NCBI GenBank assembly: GCA_903845065.1 | Contig: CAIMWH010000014.1 | Span: 1 to 42,747, forward strand | Direction of reading: 5' to 3' | DNA from: an uncultured Rhodospirillales bacterium | Lineage (GTDB): Bacteria > Pseudomonadota > Alphaproteobacteria > Acetobacterales > Acetobacteraceae | Length of the DNA: 42,747 nt | Shown here: piece after piece, positions 1-9,800 of the stretch | How the letters are laid out: every line of letters starts with the position of its first letter | Position numbering within the stretch: position 1 is the first letter of the stretch | Notes under the pieces: model-generated | What the model was told of the DNA's origin: nothing | The model's input: only the letters and a program-made list of their open reading frames with translations | The model's database searches: none | Program-made: the position numbers and the translations under genes

Positions 1-140
1 TCAACCATCGCAGGCTGCTCGAACCTATCGGCAACATCCCGCCCGCCGAAGCCGAAGACCGCTACTACGCTATGCTCGAACAGCCAGACATGGCAGCGTG
101 ACTCAAACCAAATAGCCTCCGGGAAACCCGGGGCGGTTCA
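1..140 (+). mobile_element. Right end of an IS3-family insertion sequence
   Basis: The first 140 bases hold the 3' end of a transposase frame (stop at 99-101), then a non-coding tail ending in GGGGCGGTTCA at 130-140. Read outward-in, the tail begins TGAACCGCCCCGGGTTTCCC, which fits an IS3-type terminal inverted repeat (TG...CA ends). Homology to an IlvD/Edd dehydratase starts immediately after base 140, so the IS end can be placed to within a few bases. The left end lies outside the window, so element length, target duplication and integrity cannot be judged. The IS3 assignment rests on the transposase tail. Confidence 0.85.
3..101 (+). CDS. IS3-family transposase (OrfB), C-terminal 32 residues
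   Basis: The third frame is open from the window edge to TGA at 99-101 and reads NHRRLLEPIGNIPPAEAEDR then YYAMLEQPDMAA. This is the hallmark tail of IS3-family OrfB DDE transposases (rve/integrase core), in which the N-x-R-R-L motif and a PAE-x-E-x-x-Y stretch follow the last catalytic glutamate. Only this tail is in the window, so the catalytic DDE residues cannot be checked. It carries out cut-and-copy transposition of the element whose end lies at 140. Confidence 0.85.
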   Translation, partial: NHRRLLEPIGNIPPAEAEDRYYAMLEQPDMAA

Positions 141-1302
141 CTGTCTGCCCACCACCGGCTCCTGCCCGGGCCAGTTCACCGCCAACACCATGGGGATGGT
201 GTCCGAAGCCATCGGCCTCGCCCTCCTCGGCAGTTCCATGGTGCCGGCCGCCTTCGCCGAGCGGGACGCGCTGAACCGCCGCTGCGGCCGCGTTGTCGCC
301 GAGGCGGTGCTGCGCGGCGGGCCGCTGCCGCGCGACATCGTCACCCGCAAGGCGCTCGAAAACGCCTGCGCCGTGGTGGCCGCCACCGGCGGTTCCACCA
401 ATGCCGTGCTGCACATCCCGGCCATCGCCAACGAAGCCGGCATTGGGTTCGACATGGATGACGTGGCGGTGGTGTTCGCCCGCACGCCGCTCATCGGCAA
501 CCTGCAACCCGGCGGCAAATACCTCGCGCGGGATATCCATGAAATCGGCGGCGCGCCCGTGGTGCTGCGCGAACTCCTGCGCGGCGGCTACATCCATGGC
601 GACACCATGACGGTGACCGGGCGAACCCTCGCCGAGGAGCTTGCCACCGCCGCCGCGCCGGACGGCGATATCGTGCGCGTCCTTGACGCACCGATTTCCC
701 CCAACGGCGGCCTCATCATCCTCAAGGGCAACCTCTGCCCGGACGGCGCGGTGCTGAAAACCGCCGGCCTCAAATCCCTCCGCCATCGCGGCCCCGCCCG
801 GGTGTTCGAGAACGAGGAGACCGCGCAATACGCCGTCGCCCACCGGCTCTACCAGCCCGGCGATGCCATCATCATCCGCAACGAAGGCCCGCGCGGCGGC
901 CCCGGCATGCGCGAAATGCTCGGCATCACCGCGTTGATCTACGGCCAGGGCAATGGCGAAAAAGTAGCCCTTATCACCGATGGCCGCTTCTCTGGCGCCA
1001 CCCGTGGCATGTGCATCGGTTACGCCTGCCCGGAAGCCCGCGTCGGCGGCCCGATCAGCCTGGTGCAGGACGGCGACATCATCGAGATCGACGCCACCCC
1101 TGGCGTGGGCACCATCAGGGTCATGCTCACCGATGACGAGCTTGATGACCGAGCCGCCGCCCGCGGCAAGATCGCCAACCCCCGCCTCGGCGGGCTGCTG
1201 GAGAAATACAGCGCCGTTGTGGGGCAGGCGAACAAAGGTGCGGTCACCCACAGCGGCAACGTGGACTGGCCGATGGACCCGGTCCCCGATATCGCGCGAT
1301 AA
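141..1302 (+). pseudogene. IlvD/Edd-family dehydratase, 5' end removed by the IS3 element
   Basis: IlvD/Edd enzymes dehydrate dihydroxy-acids (branched-chain amino acid precursors) or sugar acids using an Fe-S cluster. The frame from 141 starts in the middle of the conserved cluster region, CLPTTGSCPGQFTANTMGM, and continues with the family motifs TGGSTNAVLH, PGGKYLARDIHEIGG, GxMREMLG, TDGRFSGATRG and a normal C-terminus. About 387 codons remain of a usual 560-600. The missing N-terminal part would carry the first two cluster cysteines; the third (TGSC) is present. An internal ATG at 190 could start a 370-residue fragment, but it would lack the cluster ligands and should not be active. The next gene is an aldose-reductase-like enzyme, so a sugar-acid role is as likely as an ilvD role. 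The N-terminal half may survive beyond the left edge. Confidence 0.85.
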
Positions 1303-1331
1303 CCTCCGCCTCAAGCGGGGAACACAAAATC

Positions 1332-2285
1332 ATGCACACCACGACTCTCGGTCGTACCGGGCTGCGCGTCAGCGTCGCCGGCCTGGGCTGCGGCGGCTTC
1401 AGCCGGCTCGGCCTCTCCACCGGCAAAACCGCCGCCGAGGCCACCGCCCTGGTGCGCCTGGCGATCGACAGCGGCATCACCCTGATCGACACGGCGGCAC
1501 AGTACGGCACCGAGGAAATCGTCGGCGAGGCCATCCGCCACGTGCCGCGCGACAGCGTGGTGCTCGCCACCAAATGCCTCACTGTGCTCGATGGCGCGCC
1601 CACCACCGCCGCCCGCCTCGCGGAAAGCATCGAGGCCTCGCTGCGCGCCCTCGGTACCGACTACATCGACGTCTTCCAACTCCACGGCGTCAGCCCCGAA
1701 CGCTATGACCGCGCGATGACGGACCTGCTGCCCGAACTCATCCGCGCCCGCGAGGCCGGCAAGATCCGCTTCCTCGGCATCACCGAGTCCGGCGGCAATG
1801 ATCGTTCCCACACCATGCTGCAACAGGCGGTGACGGACGGCGTGTGGGATGTCGGCATGGTGGCCTTCAACATGCTCCATCGCACCGCGAGCGATCACCT
1901 GTTCCCCGCCACCCAGGCCGCCGGCGTTGGCACGCTGGTGATGCACGCGGTGCGCAGCATCTTCGCCCGGCCGGACTTCCTCGCCGCCTCCATCCGGGAG
2001 CTTGCCGCCACCGGCGTGGTGCCGGCCCGCCTCGCCGCCAGTGATGCACCGCTCGATTTCCTGGTGCACGCAGGCGGGGCTGCGAGCGTGACCGAAGCGG
2101 CGTACCGCTTCGCGCGCCATTCCGCCGGGGTGGATGTGGTGCTGTTCGGCACCGGCAGCGCTGACCATCTGCGGGCCAACATCGAATCCCTCAACCGCCC
2201 GCCGCTCCCGGCGGCCGATCTTGCCGAACTGCTGGACCTGTTTGGCAATGTCAGCGGGCTTGGGTTGGAAAGCCCCAAGTCATAG
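1332..2285 (+). CDS. Aldo/keto reductase family oxidoreductase
   Basis: A complete 317-residue (beta/alpha)8 NAD(P)-dependent oxidoreductase. The N-terminal LGRTGLRVSVAGLGCGGFS stretch is typical of the YajO/aldose-dehydrogenase side of the family. The catalytic tetrad is readable: Asp53 and Tyr58 (LIDTAAQYG), Lys81 (ATKC) and His118 (QLHGVS). A C-terminal FGTGSADHLRANIES segment matches the cofactor-binding end of AKRs. It starts 29 bp after the truncated dehydratase on the same strand, so the two probably formed one sugar or sugar-acid operon now cut by the IS. It may be expressed from an IS-borne or internal promoter. The exact substrate cannot be read from the sequence. Confidence 0.88.
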   Translation: MHTTTLGRTGLRVSVAGLGCGGFSRLGLSTGKTAAEATALVRLAIDSGITLIDTAAQYGTEEIVGEAIRHVPRDSVVLATKCLTVLDGAPTTAARLAESIEASLRALGTDYIDVFQLHGVSPERYDRAMTDLLPELIRAREAGKIRFLGITESGGNDRSHTMLQQAVTDGVWDVGMVAFNMLHRTASDHLFPATQAAGVGTLVMHAVRSIFARPDFLAASIRELAATGVVPARLAASDAPLDFLVHAGGAASVTEAAYRFARHSAGVDVVLFGTGSADHLRANIESLNRPPLPAADLAELLDLFGNVSGLGLESPKS

Positions 2286-2290
2286 GCGAA

Positions 2291-2342
2291 AGCAAGGCTC
2301 CGCTGGCCAAGGGGCTTGCCCCTTTGCCGGCGGAGCCTTGCT
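2291..2342. terminator. 24-nt-arm hairpin between convergent genes; member of a local repeat family
   Basis: Arms 2291-2314 and 2319-2342 pair at 22 of 24 positions around a CTTG loop. The hairpin sits between the convergent aldo/keto reductase and RraA-like genes, so it can act as a terminator in both directions, although there is no long T-run. The arm AGCAAGGCTCCGCYGGCMAA also occurs at 17550 and, inverted, at 17801, so this is a dispersed palindromic repeat rather than a one-off terminator. Confidence 0.7.
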
Positions 2343-2349
2343 TGTGGCG

Positions 2350-3033
2350 CTACCCCTTCGCCTGCTGCTCCATGATCGCCCGCAGCTTCGCGTTGGTCCC
2401 ATTGAGGTCCGGCAGTCGCGCCCCCTTCGCCACTTCCGCCAGGCGCGGCCCTTCGGCGGCCTGCATCGCGATGGCGCGCTCGGCGGCGGCGGTGATGGCG
2501 GCGGCGTTGGGCGGCAGCACCAGCACGCCGTTTTCATCGGCCAGGATAGCATCGCCCGGGTTCACCGCCACGCCGCCGATGGATACCGGCACGCAGAACT
2601 GGCCCTGCTGGAAAATCACCTTGGTCGTGACCGCCGACAGGCCGCGCGACCAGACCGGCACCTTGTAGTCGCGGATTTCCTGGATATCGGTGGTCACGCC
2701 ATCGACGATGATGGCCTTGCAGCCGGCTTCCCTCGCCGCATAGGCCACGCCGCCGCCCACGGCCGCATGGCGCGTATCCCCAGCGCGATCGATCAGCAGG
2801 ATATCGCCGGGCCGGAGTTGCCCCAGCGCGTAGTGCACGATGGTGCTGTCATTGGCGGCGCAGCGCACCGTCACCGCCGTTCCCGCCACCCGCGGCACCT
2901 GCCAGCGCGCCGAGATCGCCGGATCGACGAAGCCGGTGTGCAGGAAATGGCCGATGGTGGCCGGTTCCGCCCGCTCCAGCAGCGCGATCAGCGCGGGGTC
3001 GATCTGGGTGGGCAGTTCATTGAGGACAAACAT
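2350..3033 (-). CDS. RraA-like / 4-hydroxy-4-methyl-2-oxoglutarate aldolase family protein
   Basis: 227 residues of the RraA/HMG-aldolase (MenG-like) fold. Characteristic segments are GTAVTVRCAANDSTIVHYAL, the substrate and metal region GGGVAYAAREAGCKAIIVDG, then D-x-QEIRDYKVPVWSRG and a C-terminal ILADENGVLVLP. In HMG/CHA aldolases the G-x-(x)-R-D stretch binds Mg2+ and pyruvate-like substrates; RraA proper inhibits RNase E. Length and the full aldolase-type core favour an oxo-acid aldolase over RraA. The ATG has a good ribosome site (AAGGAG, 7 nt). It is the last gene of the ABC unit read from 6799 downward, which suggests it processes what the transporter brings in. Substrate unknown. Confidence 0.8.
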   Translation of the reverse strand: MFVLNELPTQIDPALIALLERAEPATIGHFLHTGFVDPAISARWQVPRVAGTAVTVRCAANDSTIVHYALGQLRPGDILLIDRAGDTRHAAVGGGVAYAAREAGCKAIIVDGVTTDIQEIRDYKVPVWSRGLSAVTTKVIFQQGQFCVPVSIGGVAVNPGDAILADENGVLVLPPNAAAITAAAERAIAMQAAEGPRLAEVAKGARLPDLNGTNAKLRAIMEQQAKG

Positions 3034-3051
3034 CTCTATCTCCTTGGGAAA

Positions 3052-3837
3052 TCAACGCCCGAGCGCACGGGTAAGCCCCACCGCGCGTTCGAGGATCAGC
3101 ACGATGGCCAGCGTCAGCAGCACCAGCAGCGCCGACACGGCGGCCACCAGCGGATCGGTCCGGCTTTCGACGTAGCGGAACATCGCGACGGGCAGGGTGG
3201 TCAACTGCGGCCCCACCACGAACAGCGAAATTACCACCTCGTCGAACGAGACCAGGAACACGATGGCGCCGGTGGCCGCGACGCCGGGCAGCATCAATGG
3301 CAGCGTGACGCGTTGGAATACCGACCATGGCGCCGCGCCCAGGCTCGATGCTGCTTCCTCCACGCCGGCCGGCAGCGTCGAAACCGAGGTCATCAGCACC
3401 CGGATGCCGTAGGGCAGCGCTACCAGCAGATGCGCCAGCAACAGCCCGGGCCACGACCCGATCAGCCCGTAGCCGACGAAGATAATGAGCAGCGCCAGGG
3501 CCAGTACGATGGTGGGCAGCAGCAGCGGCGCGGTCAGCACCGCCAGCAGCGCCTCGCGCCCGCGGAACCGCTGCCGCGCCAGCACCAGCGCGGCCGGCAT
3601 CGCCAGCACCACCGTCGCCGCGCACACCAGCAGCGCCAGCACGAAACTATTGCGCGCCGCCGCCATCAGCCCGGCATCCTGCGCCAGCGCCACATACCAA
3701 CGCAGGCTGAACCCGCTCGGCGGCCACACCAGATAGCGATCGGCGGAGAAGGACATCGGCAGCACCAGCAGCACCGGCGCCAGCAGGAACAGGAATAGCG
3801 CGGCGATCACCACGCCATGCAGCGCGCGCTTCATCAT
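3052..3837 (-). CDS. ABC transporter permease (PotC-like)
   Basis: A 261-residue inner-membrane permease of the MetI-like (BPD_transp_1) family. The N-terminal membrane segment is followed by five or more hydrophobic helices. The cytoplasmic EAA loop EEAASSLGAAPWSVFQRVTL contacts the ATPase. The start is taken at the first ATG of ATGATG (3837), whose TGA overlap ends the preceding permease, giving a 4-bp coupled junction. The frame stays open further upstream, but only as an overlap with the partner gene. With 3834-4664 it forms the PotB/PotC-type pore of a polyamine/opine/thiamine-like importer. Confidence 0.88.
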   Translation of the reverse strand: MMKRALHGVVIAALFLFLLAPVLLVLPMSFSADRYLVWPPSGFSLRWYVALAQDAGLMAAARNSFVLALLVCAATVVLAMPAALVLARQRFRGREALLAVLTAPLLLPTIVLALALLIIFVGYGLIGSWPGLLLAHLLVALPYGIRVLMTSVSTLPAGVEEAASSLGAAPWSVFQRVTLPLMLPGVAATGAIVFLVSFDEVVISLFVVGPQLTTLPVAMFRYVESRTDPLVAAVSALLVLLTLAIVLILERAVGLTRALGR

Positions 3838-4664
3838 GCCTCCACGATGCGCAGGATGCGCCCGTAGAGCAGCAGCGCCGCGCCGAACACCGCCAGCGAC
3901 AGCACCGACAATGCCGCCGCCACCGGCCAGTTCAGCGTCACGATGGCCTGGTCGTAGATTTCGGTGGCCAACAGGATTACCCGTCCGCCGCCCAGCAGCT
4001 TCGGCGTGATGAAGCTCGACACCGTCAGCACGAACGCGAGGAGGCAGCCGAGCAGCACGCCGGGCATGCTCAGCGGCAGCACCACCCGCAGTAACACCCG
4101 CCATGGCGGCGCGCCAAGGCTGGCCGCAGCTTCTTCGAGCGCCACGTTCAGCCGTCCGAAGCCGGCGAGCAGGCACAGGATCATCGTCGGCATTAGGATT
4201 TCCACCAGCGCGATCGCCACGCCGGTGAGGTTGAACACCATGCGTGGCGGCTTCGCCATGCCGAGCCAGCGCAGCGCGGCGGCGACTATGCCGTTATCCC
4301 CGAGGATCACCATCCAGCCATAGGTTCGCACCACGGCGGACACCAGCAGTGGCGAAATGCATGCCACCATCAACAGGTTGCGCCAGCGTGCCGACGCGCG
4401 ATGGATGAACAGTGCCAGCGGATAGCCGGCCAGCAGCGTCCCCACCGTTACCATCGCGGCCACGCCGACGCTGCTGGTTACCAACTCCAGGTAGTACGGG
4501 TCAGCCAGCAGATCGGCCCATGTGGCGAGCGTCGGGCCAGGCCCGATACCGCCGCCTGGCCGTGCCTCGTTGAAGGACAGGCTGGCCAGGTTCAGCACCG
4601 GGGCCAGGAATGTCAGCAGGTTGACCAGCAGGACGGGGCCGAGCAGCAGGGCGGAAAGGCGCAT
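3834..4664 (-). CDS. ABC transporter permease (PotB-like)
   Basis: 276 residues with an N-terminal hydrophobic helix, about six membrane segments and the EAA motif EEAAASLGAPPWRVLLRVVL near the C-terminus. The architecture is that of PotB/PotH-type permeases of the spermidine/putrescine superfamily. Start ATG at 4664 is preceded by GAGGGG. It lies 16 bp downstream of the ATPase gene and overlaps the second permease by 4 bp, so translation is probably coupled. It acts in the inner membrane as one half of the translocation pore. Confidence 0.88.
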   Translation of the reverse strand: MRLSALLLGPVLLVNLLTFLAPVLNLASLSFNEARPGGGIGPGPTLATWADLLADPYYLELVTSSVGVAAMVTVGTLLAGYPLALFIHRASARWRNLLMVACISPLLVSAVVRTYGWMVILGDNGIVAAALRWLGMAKPPRMVFNLTGVAIALVEILMPTMILCLLAGFGRLNVALEEAAASLGAPPWRVLLRVVLPLSMPGVLLGCLLAFVLTVSSFITPKLLGGGRVILLATEIYDQAIVTLNWPVAAALSVLSLAVFGAALLLYGRILRIVEA

Positions 4665-4680
4665 GGTCAGCCCCTCGCGC

Positions 4681-5742
4681 TCATCGCGGAAACACCAGCG
4701 TGTCGCTTACCCGCCAACTTACGCGCACGCCGTCCCCGACGGCCGGCAGCGCCGTGCCGGGCTGGGTCGGGCGTTCCACCACGACGATGCCGCCGCCAAC
4801 CTCAACCTCGCAGGCCAGCATGTCACCGACATAGGTCACCCGGCGGACCACGCCGGGGCATATGTTCCAGCCATCGCCCTCGGCGCCATCGAACCCCACG
4901 CGGTGCGGCCGGATCATCACCGTGACCGGGCCGGCCGGCACCGGTGCGGCGCTGCGCACGCGGTGTTCGCCCAGCCGGATCACCCCATCCGCCCCCGCCT
5001 CGGCGGCGATGCGGTTGGAGCGGCCGACGAAATCCGCCACGAACTCGCTCGCCGGATGTTCATAGATATCGTGCGGGGTGCCGAGTTGCGCCACGCGGCC
5101 TTTTTCCATCACCGCGATGCGATCACACATCGCCAGCGCCTCGGCCTGGTCGTGCGTCACGAAAATGGTGGTGATGCCCAGGCGTTTCTGGATGTCGTGG
5201 ATTTCCGCCCGCATCTCCTCGCGCAGCTTGGCATCGAGGTTGGACAGCGGTTCGTCCAGCAGTAGGATTGCCGGCTCGATCACCAGCGCGCGGGCCAGCG
5301 CCACCCGTTGCTGCTGGCCGCCGGAAAGCTCGCGCGGGCGGCGGTGGGCGAGGGCGCCGAGTTGCACCAGGTCCAGCGCCTGCGCCACCTTGCCCGCGAT
5401 ATCCGCCCGCTTCAGCCCGCGCATTTCCAGCCCGAACGCCACGTTGGCCGCCACATCCATGTGCGGGAACAGGGCGTAGCTCTGGAACACGATCCCCATG
5501 TCCCGCTTGTGCGGCGGCAGGGTGGTGACATCGCGGCCACCCACCATCACCCGCCCCGACGTGCTCGGCGTCAGGCCGCCGATCATCCGCAGCGTGGTGG
5601 TCTTGCCGCAGCCGGAGGGGCCGAGCAGGCCGATGAATTCGCCGGGCGCCACATCGAGGGATACCGCCGCCACCGCCGGTGGGCCGTCACCGTAGCGCTT
5701 GGAGAGCGCTTCCAGCGTCAGCCGCGTGCCGCTGCTGGCCAA
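4681..5742 (-). CDS. ABC transporter ATP-binding protein (PotA-like)
   Basis: 353 residues. Walker A is GPSGCGKTT (about residue 40), followed by the Q-loop region MGIVFQSYALFPHM, signature LSGGQQQRVALARAL, Walker B LLLDEPLSNLD and switch histidine FVTHDQAEA. A C-terminal TOBE/MalK-like regulatory domain of about 110 residues follows. It energises the two permeases just downstream. The start used is TTG at 5742, only 4 bp after the binding-protein stop. The ribosome site there is weak, and coupling to the upstream gene is likely. Confidence 0.9.
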   Translation of the reverse strand: MASSGTRLTLEALSKRYGDGPPAVAAVSLDVAPGEFIGLLGPSGCGKTTTLRMIGGLTPSTSGRVMVGGRDVTTLPPHKRDMGIVFQSYALFPHMDVAANVAFGLEMRGLKRADIAGKVAQALDLVQLGALAHRRPRELSGGQQQRVALARALVIEPAILLLDEPLSNLDAKLREEMRAEIHDIQKRLGITTIFVTHDQAEALAMCDRIAVMEKGRVAQLGTPHDIYEHPASEFVADFVGRSNRIAAEAGADGVIRLGEHRVRSAAPVPAGPVTVMIRPHRVGFDGAEGDGWNICPGVVRRVTYVGDMLACEVEVGGGIVVVERPTQPGTALPAVGDGVRVSWRVSDTLVFPR

Positions 5743-5746
5743 GGGA

Positions 5747-6799
5747 TCAGCGCTTGGTCAGGATACGGCGGCGCCACTGTTCGGATATGCCGTCGCGAAT
5801 GCGCGCGATCTCCAGCCAGTCCACATCCAGCATGTTGGCCATACGCTCCGGCGTGGCGGCGGTGCGGCCCAGCGCCTCGGCCGAAATCTGCGCCTTGGCG
5901 TTGACCGGGGCGTAGAACATACGCTCGGTGAACGCCTTCTGTGCCTCGGTGCCGAGGGCATAGTTGATGAAGGTTTTGGCGGGGCCGGTGTTCTTCGCGC
6001 CTTTCACCAGGCACATGTTGTTGATCTGGAACAGCGACCCCTCGGACGGGATGGCCACCGCGAGCTTGCCGCCCGAGGCCGCCGAGTAGATCTGGCCGCG
6101 CGCGTTCCAGCCCACCGCCATCTTTGCCTGGCCCTGGGTGATGAAGGTGTAGGGATCGGGCGTCGGGTTCCAGCTCAGCACGTTGGGCGCCATTTCGGCG
6201 ATCTTGGCGAGGCCGGTTTCGACGGACTTGCGATAATCGCCGCCGCCCCAGGCCTTGTTGGCCATCAGGGTGAAGCTGATGCCGACGATGTCGGGCGGGG
6301 CGGTGATGGCGATCTGGTCCTTGAACTGCGGGTCCCAGAAGGCCTTCCACGAGGTGGGCGCCGGCTTCACCTTGTCGGGCGCGTAGAGCATCACATAGTT
6401 GTCGAAGGTGCCCGCCACGCCCGAGACGCCCTTGGTGAAGGCGGAGGGGAACAGCTCCTTCATCACCGGCAGGTCCGAGATATCCTCAAGCAGCCCGTCA
6501 TCGGTGGCACCCTTGGCGACCGAAACGTCGAACAGTACCGCGTCAAGCTGCGGCGCGGCCTTTTGCGCGCGGAGCACGCCGAGGGTCTGCGCCGAACTGC
6601 CCATCGGGTAGTAGACCACCTTGATGCCGGGATTGGCCTTCATGAACGGTTCCACCACGGCGGCGCGGTAGTTGTCCTCGAAAATGCCGGAGTAGGCCCC
6701 GAAGGTGAGCGTGCCCTCCTCGGCGCGGGCGCGCTGGATGAAGGGGGTGGCGAGCGCGGTGCCGAGCAGGGCGCGGCGGGGCAGCGGGGACAGGCGCAT
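5747..6799 (-). CDS. ABC transporter substrate-binding protein (PotD/IdiA-like)
   Basis: 350 residues with a twin-arginine-like export signal (PRRALLGTALATPFIQRARA) followed by a type II periplasmic binding protein fold beginning LTFGAYSGIFEDNYRAAVV. The family (SBP_bac_8 / PotD group) binds polyamines, opines, thiamine or Fe3+. The tyrosine pair that marks Fe-binding members cannot be assigned with confidence. It heads the five-gene minus-strand unit and has a GGAG ribosome site. The ligand is unknown; an RraA/HMG-aldolase-like enzyme at the operon end hints at an oxo-acid-yielding substrate. Confidence 0.87.
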   Translation of the reverse strand: MRLSPLPRRALLGTALATPFIQRARAEEGTLTFGAYSGIFEDNYRAAVVEPFMKANPGIKVVYYPMGSSAQTLGVLRAQKAAPQLDAVLFDVSVAKGATDDGLLEDISDLPVMKELFPSAFTKGVSGVAGTFDNYVMLYAPDKVKPAPTSWKAFWDPQFKDQIAITAPPDIVGISFTLMANKAWGGGDYRKSVETGLAKIAEMAPNVLSWNPTPDPYTFITQGQAKMAVGWNARGQIYSAASGGKLAVAIPSEGSLFQINNMCLVKGAKNTGPAKTFINYALGTEAQKAFTERMFYAPVNAKAQISAEALGRTAATPERMANMLDVDWLEIARIRDGISEQWRRRILTKR

Positions 6800-6896
6800 G
6801 GCGAACTCCGGTTCTGGCAGGCGGCAGCGTGTGGCCAGACAGTGGAGAATGCGAGGCCCGTTCGCAACCGCCTTTCGGGCTTGTTACGCCGCCAGA

Positions 6897-9800
6897 CTAC
6901 GACATCGCCATGAGGGTTGCGTTGCCGCCGGCGGCGGCGGTGTTGGTGGAAATGGCCTGCTCCTCCACCAGCCCTTCGAGCCGGTACTCCTGCTGCCCGT
7001 CGGCCAGCACGTGCAACGGCAGGATGGCGCCGGGCCGTTCCGCGAGGCGGATCGCGAGGTCCCGCAATGCCGCGCGCGGCCCGTCGAACAGCACGCCGTG
7101 CAGGTCGGGCAACGCCAGCGGGTCCTCTGCCAGAACGATATCGGTATCCGCCGCGCCGCCGATGCCGGGATGGTCGCGCGCCACCACCGCGACGTTGCCT
7201 GTGGCGCGGATGGCCGCGCATTGCCGTCGCAGGGCCTCCGCCATGGTGGAAATTGCGGCGATGTTCCCGCGCGGGGCCACGATGTAGCGGTTCTGCTCCC
7301 CGGCCGGGCCGGCCAGTTCGCCGCTCTCGGGCAGCGCCGGCGCGCCCGCGCTCAACAGCCGGGACAGGTAGAGCGGCCCGCCCGCCTTCGGCCCGGTGCC
7401 CGACAGCCCGCGGCCGCCGAACGGCTGTACGCCCACCACGGCGCCGATGATGTTGCGGTTGATATAGAGGTTCCCGGCCCGGACCCGGGCCGTTACCCGC
7501 GCCGCGGTTTCCTCGATCCGCGTGTGCAGCCCGAAGGTCAGCCCGTAGCCGGTGGCGTTGATGGCGTCGATCAGGATGTCGAGCCCGTCGCGGTGGAAGC
7601 GCAGCACGTGCAGCACCGGGCCGAACACCTCGCGGCCGATTTCGGCGATGCTGCCGATCTCGATCAGGGTGGGGGCGACGAAGCTGCCGTGGCGTGCCGC
7701 GTCCGGCAGGCCGAATGCCTCCACGGCATTGCCGCGTGCCCGCATGGCGGCGATGTGGGCCTCCAGCATGGCCTGGGCCGTGGCGCTGATGACCGGGCCG
7801 ACATCGATATCCAGCCGGTCCGGCCGGCCGATTTCGAGTTCGCGCATGGCGCCGCGCAGCATCGCCAAGGTGTGTTCGGCGATGTCGTCCTGCAGACACA
7901 GGACGCGCAGGGCCGAGCAGCGTTGGCCGGCGGAATCGAAGGCGGAGGCGATCACGTCCACCACCACTTGCTCGGCGAGCGCGGAGCTGTCGACGACGAG
8001 GGCGTTCATGCCGCCGGTTTCGGCGATCAGCGGCACCGGCGTGCCGTCGGGATTGAGGCGTTCGGCCAGCGCCCGCTGGATCAGGCGGGCGACCTCGGTG
8101 GAGCCGGTGAACACCACGCCGCGCACCCGCGCGTCGGCCACCAGGGCCGCGCCTATATCGCCCGCGCCGGGGATCAGGTGGAGCGCGTCGGGCGGAACCC
8201 CGGCTTCATGGAGCAGGCGGACGGCCTCGGCGGCCACCAGCGGGGTTTCCTCGGCCGGTTTCGCCAGCACCGGATTGCCGGCCGCCAGCGCCGCCGCCAC
8301 CTGCCCGGTGAAGATCGCGAGGGGGAAATTCCACGGGCTGATGCAGGCCACCGGGCCCAGCGGGCGGCTCGCCGGGGTCAGCCGGTGCAGTGCCTCGCTG
8401 GCGTAGAACCGCAGGAAATCTACCGCCTCGCGCACCTCGCTGACCGCGTTGGGCAGGGTCTTGCCGGCCTCGCGCACCAGCAGGCCGAGGAGCGCCCCGC
8501 GCCGTGCCTCGAAGGCGTCCGCCGCCCGCAGCAGTACCGCCGCCCGTGCGGTGGGGTCCATTGCGCCCCACGGCGATCCGGCCGCGTGGCCCACCGCCGC
8601 CGTGACCTCGGCCACCGTCATCTCCACGACGGTGCCCACCTCATCGCGCCGATCGGCCGGATTGAGCACCGCCCGCCCTGGCCCGTCACCGCCGGCGTGC
8701 CATGGCCCGCGATCCGCCAGCCATCCCGGCAGTTCCTGCAAAACCCGCTCGCTGGCGAGATCAAGCCCCTTCGAGTTGCGTCGCGTGGCGCCGAACAATT
8801 CGGCCGGCAGCGCAATCCCCGGGTGCGGTGCGCCGATCGGCGTCATCGCCCGCACTTCCGCCACCGGATCGGCGATCAATGCTTCCACCGGCACGTCCGG
8901 ATCGGCGATGCGGTTGACGAAGGAGGAATTCGCCCCGTTCTCCAACAGCCGTCGGACCAGGTAGGCCAGCAGCGTTTCGTGGGTGCCGACCGGGGCATAG
9001 ACCCGGCAGGGCCGCGCGAGCTTGTCCGGCCCGACCACCTCCTCGTAGAGCGGTTCGCCCATGCCGTGCAGGCACTGGAACTCGTAGCGGCTGGGGGCGA
9101 AATCGCTGCCGGCCATTTCCATCACGGCAGCGAGGGTTTGGGCGTTGTGGGTGGCGAACTGGGAGAACGCCGCATCGGGCGCATCGAGGAGTTTTCGGGC
9201 GCAGGCCAAGTAGGACACATCGGTGTGCAGTTTGCGGGTGAACACCGGGAAGCCGTCGAGCCCGTCGATCTGGGCGCGCTTGATTTCGCTGTCCCAGTAG
9301 GCGCCCTTGACCAGGCGCACCATCAGGCGGTGGCCGCTGCGCCGCGCGAGGTCGATCAGCCAGTCGATCACGAAGGGCGCGCGCTTCTGGTAGGCCTGCA
9401 CCACGAAGCCGATGCCATTCCAGCCGGCGAGGGTGGGGTCGAGACAGAGGGCTTCCAGCAGGTCGAGCGAGAGGTCGAGCCGGTCGGCTTCCTCGGCGTC
9501 GATGTTGAGGCCGAGGTCGTAGCCGCGGGCGAGGGCGGCGAGGTGGCGCAGGCGGGGCAAGAGTTCGGCCATCACGCGGTCGCGCTTGGCGCGGGTGTAG
9601 CGGGGGTGCAGGGCGGAGAGCTTGATGGAAATGCCGGGGCCGCCGACGATGCCGCGCCCGGCGGAGGCGCGGCCGATGGCGTGGATGGCGGTTTCGTATT
9701 CGCCGAGGTAGCGCGCGGCGTCGGCGGCGGTGAGGGCGGCTTCGCCCAGCATATCGTACGAGTAGCGGAAGCCGCGCACCTCCATGCGGCGGGCGCGGGC

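Noticed and set aside
2350-3033. RNase E inhibitor RraA as the function
   Set aside because: Length and the full aldolase-type core, plus the ABC operon context, fit HMG/CHA-aldolase relatives better than RraA proper.
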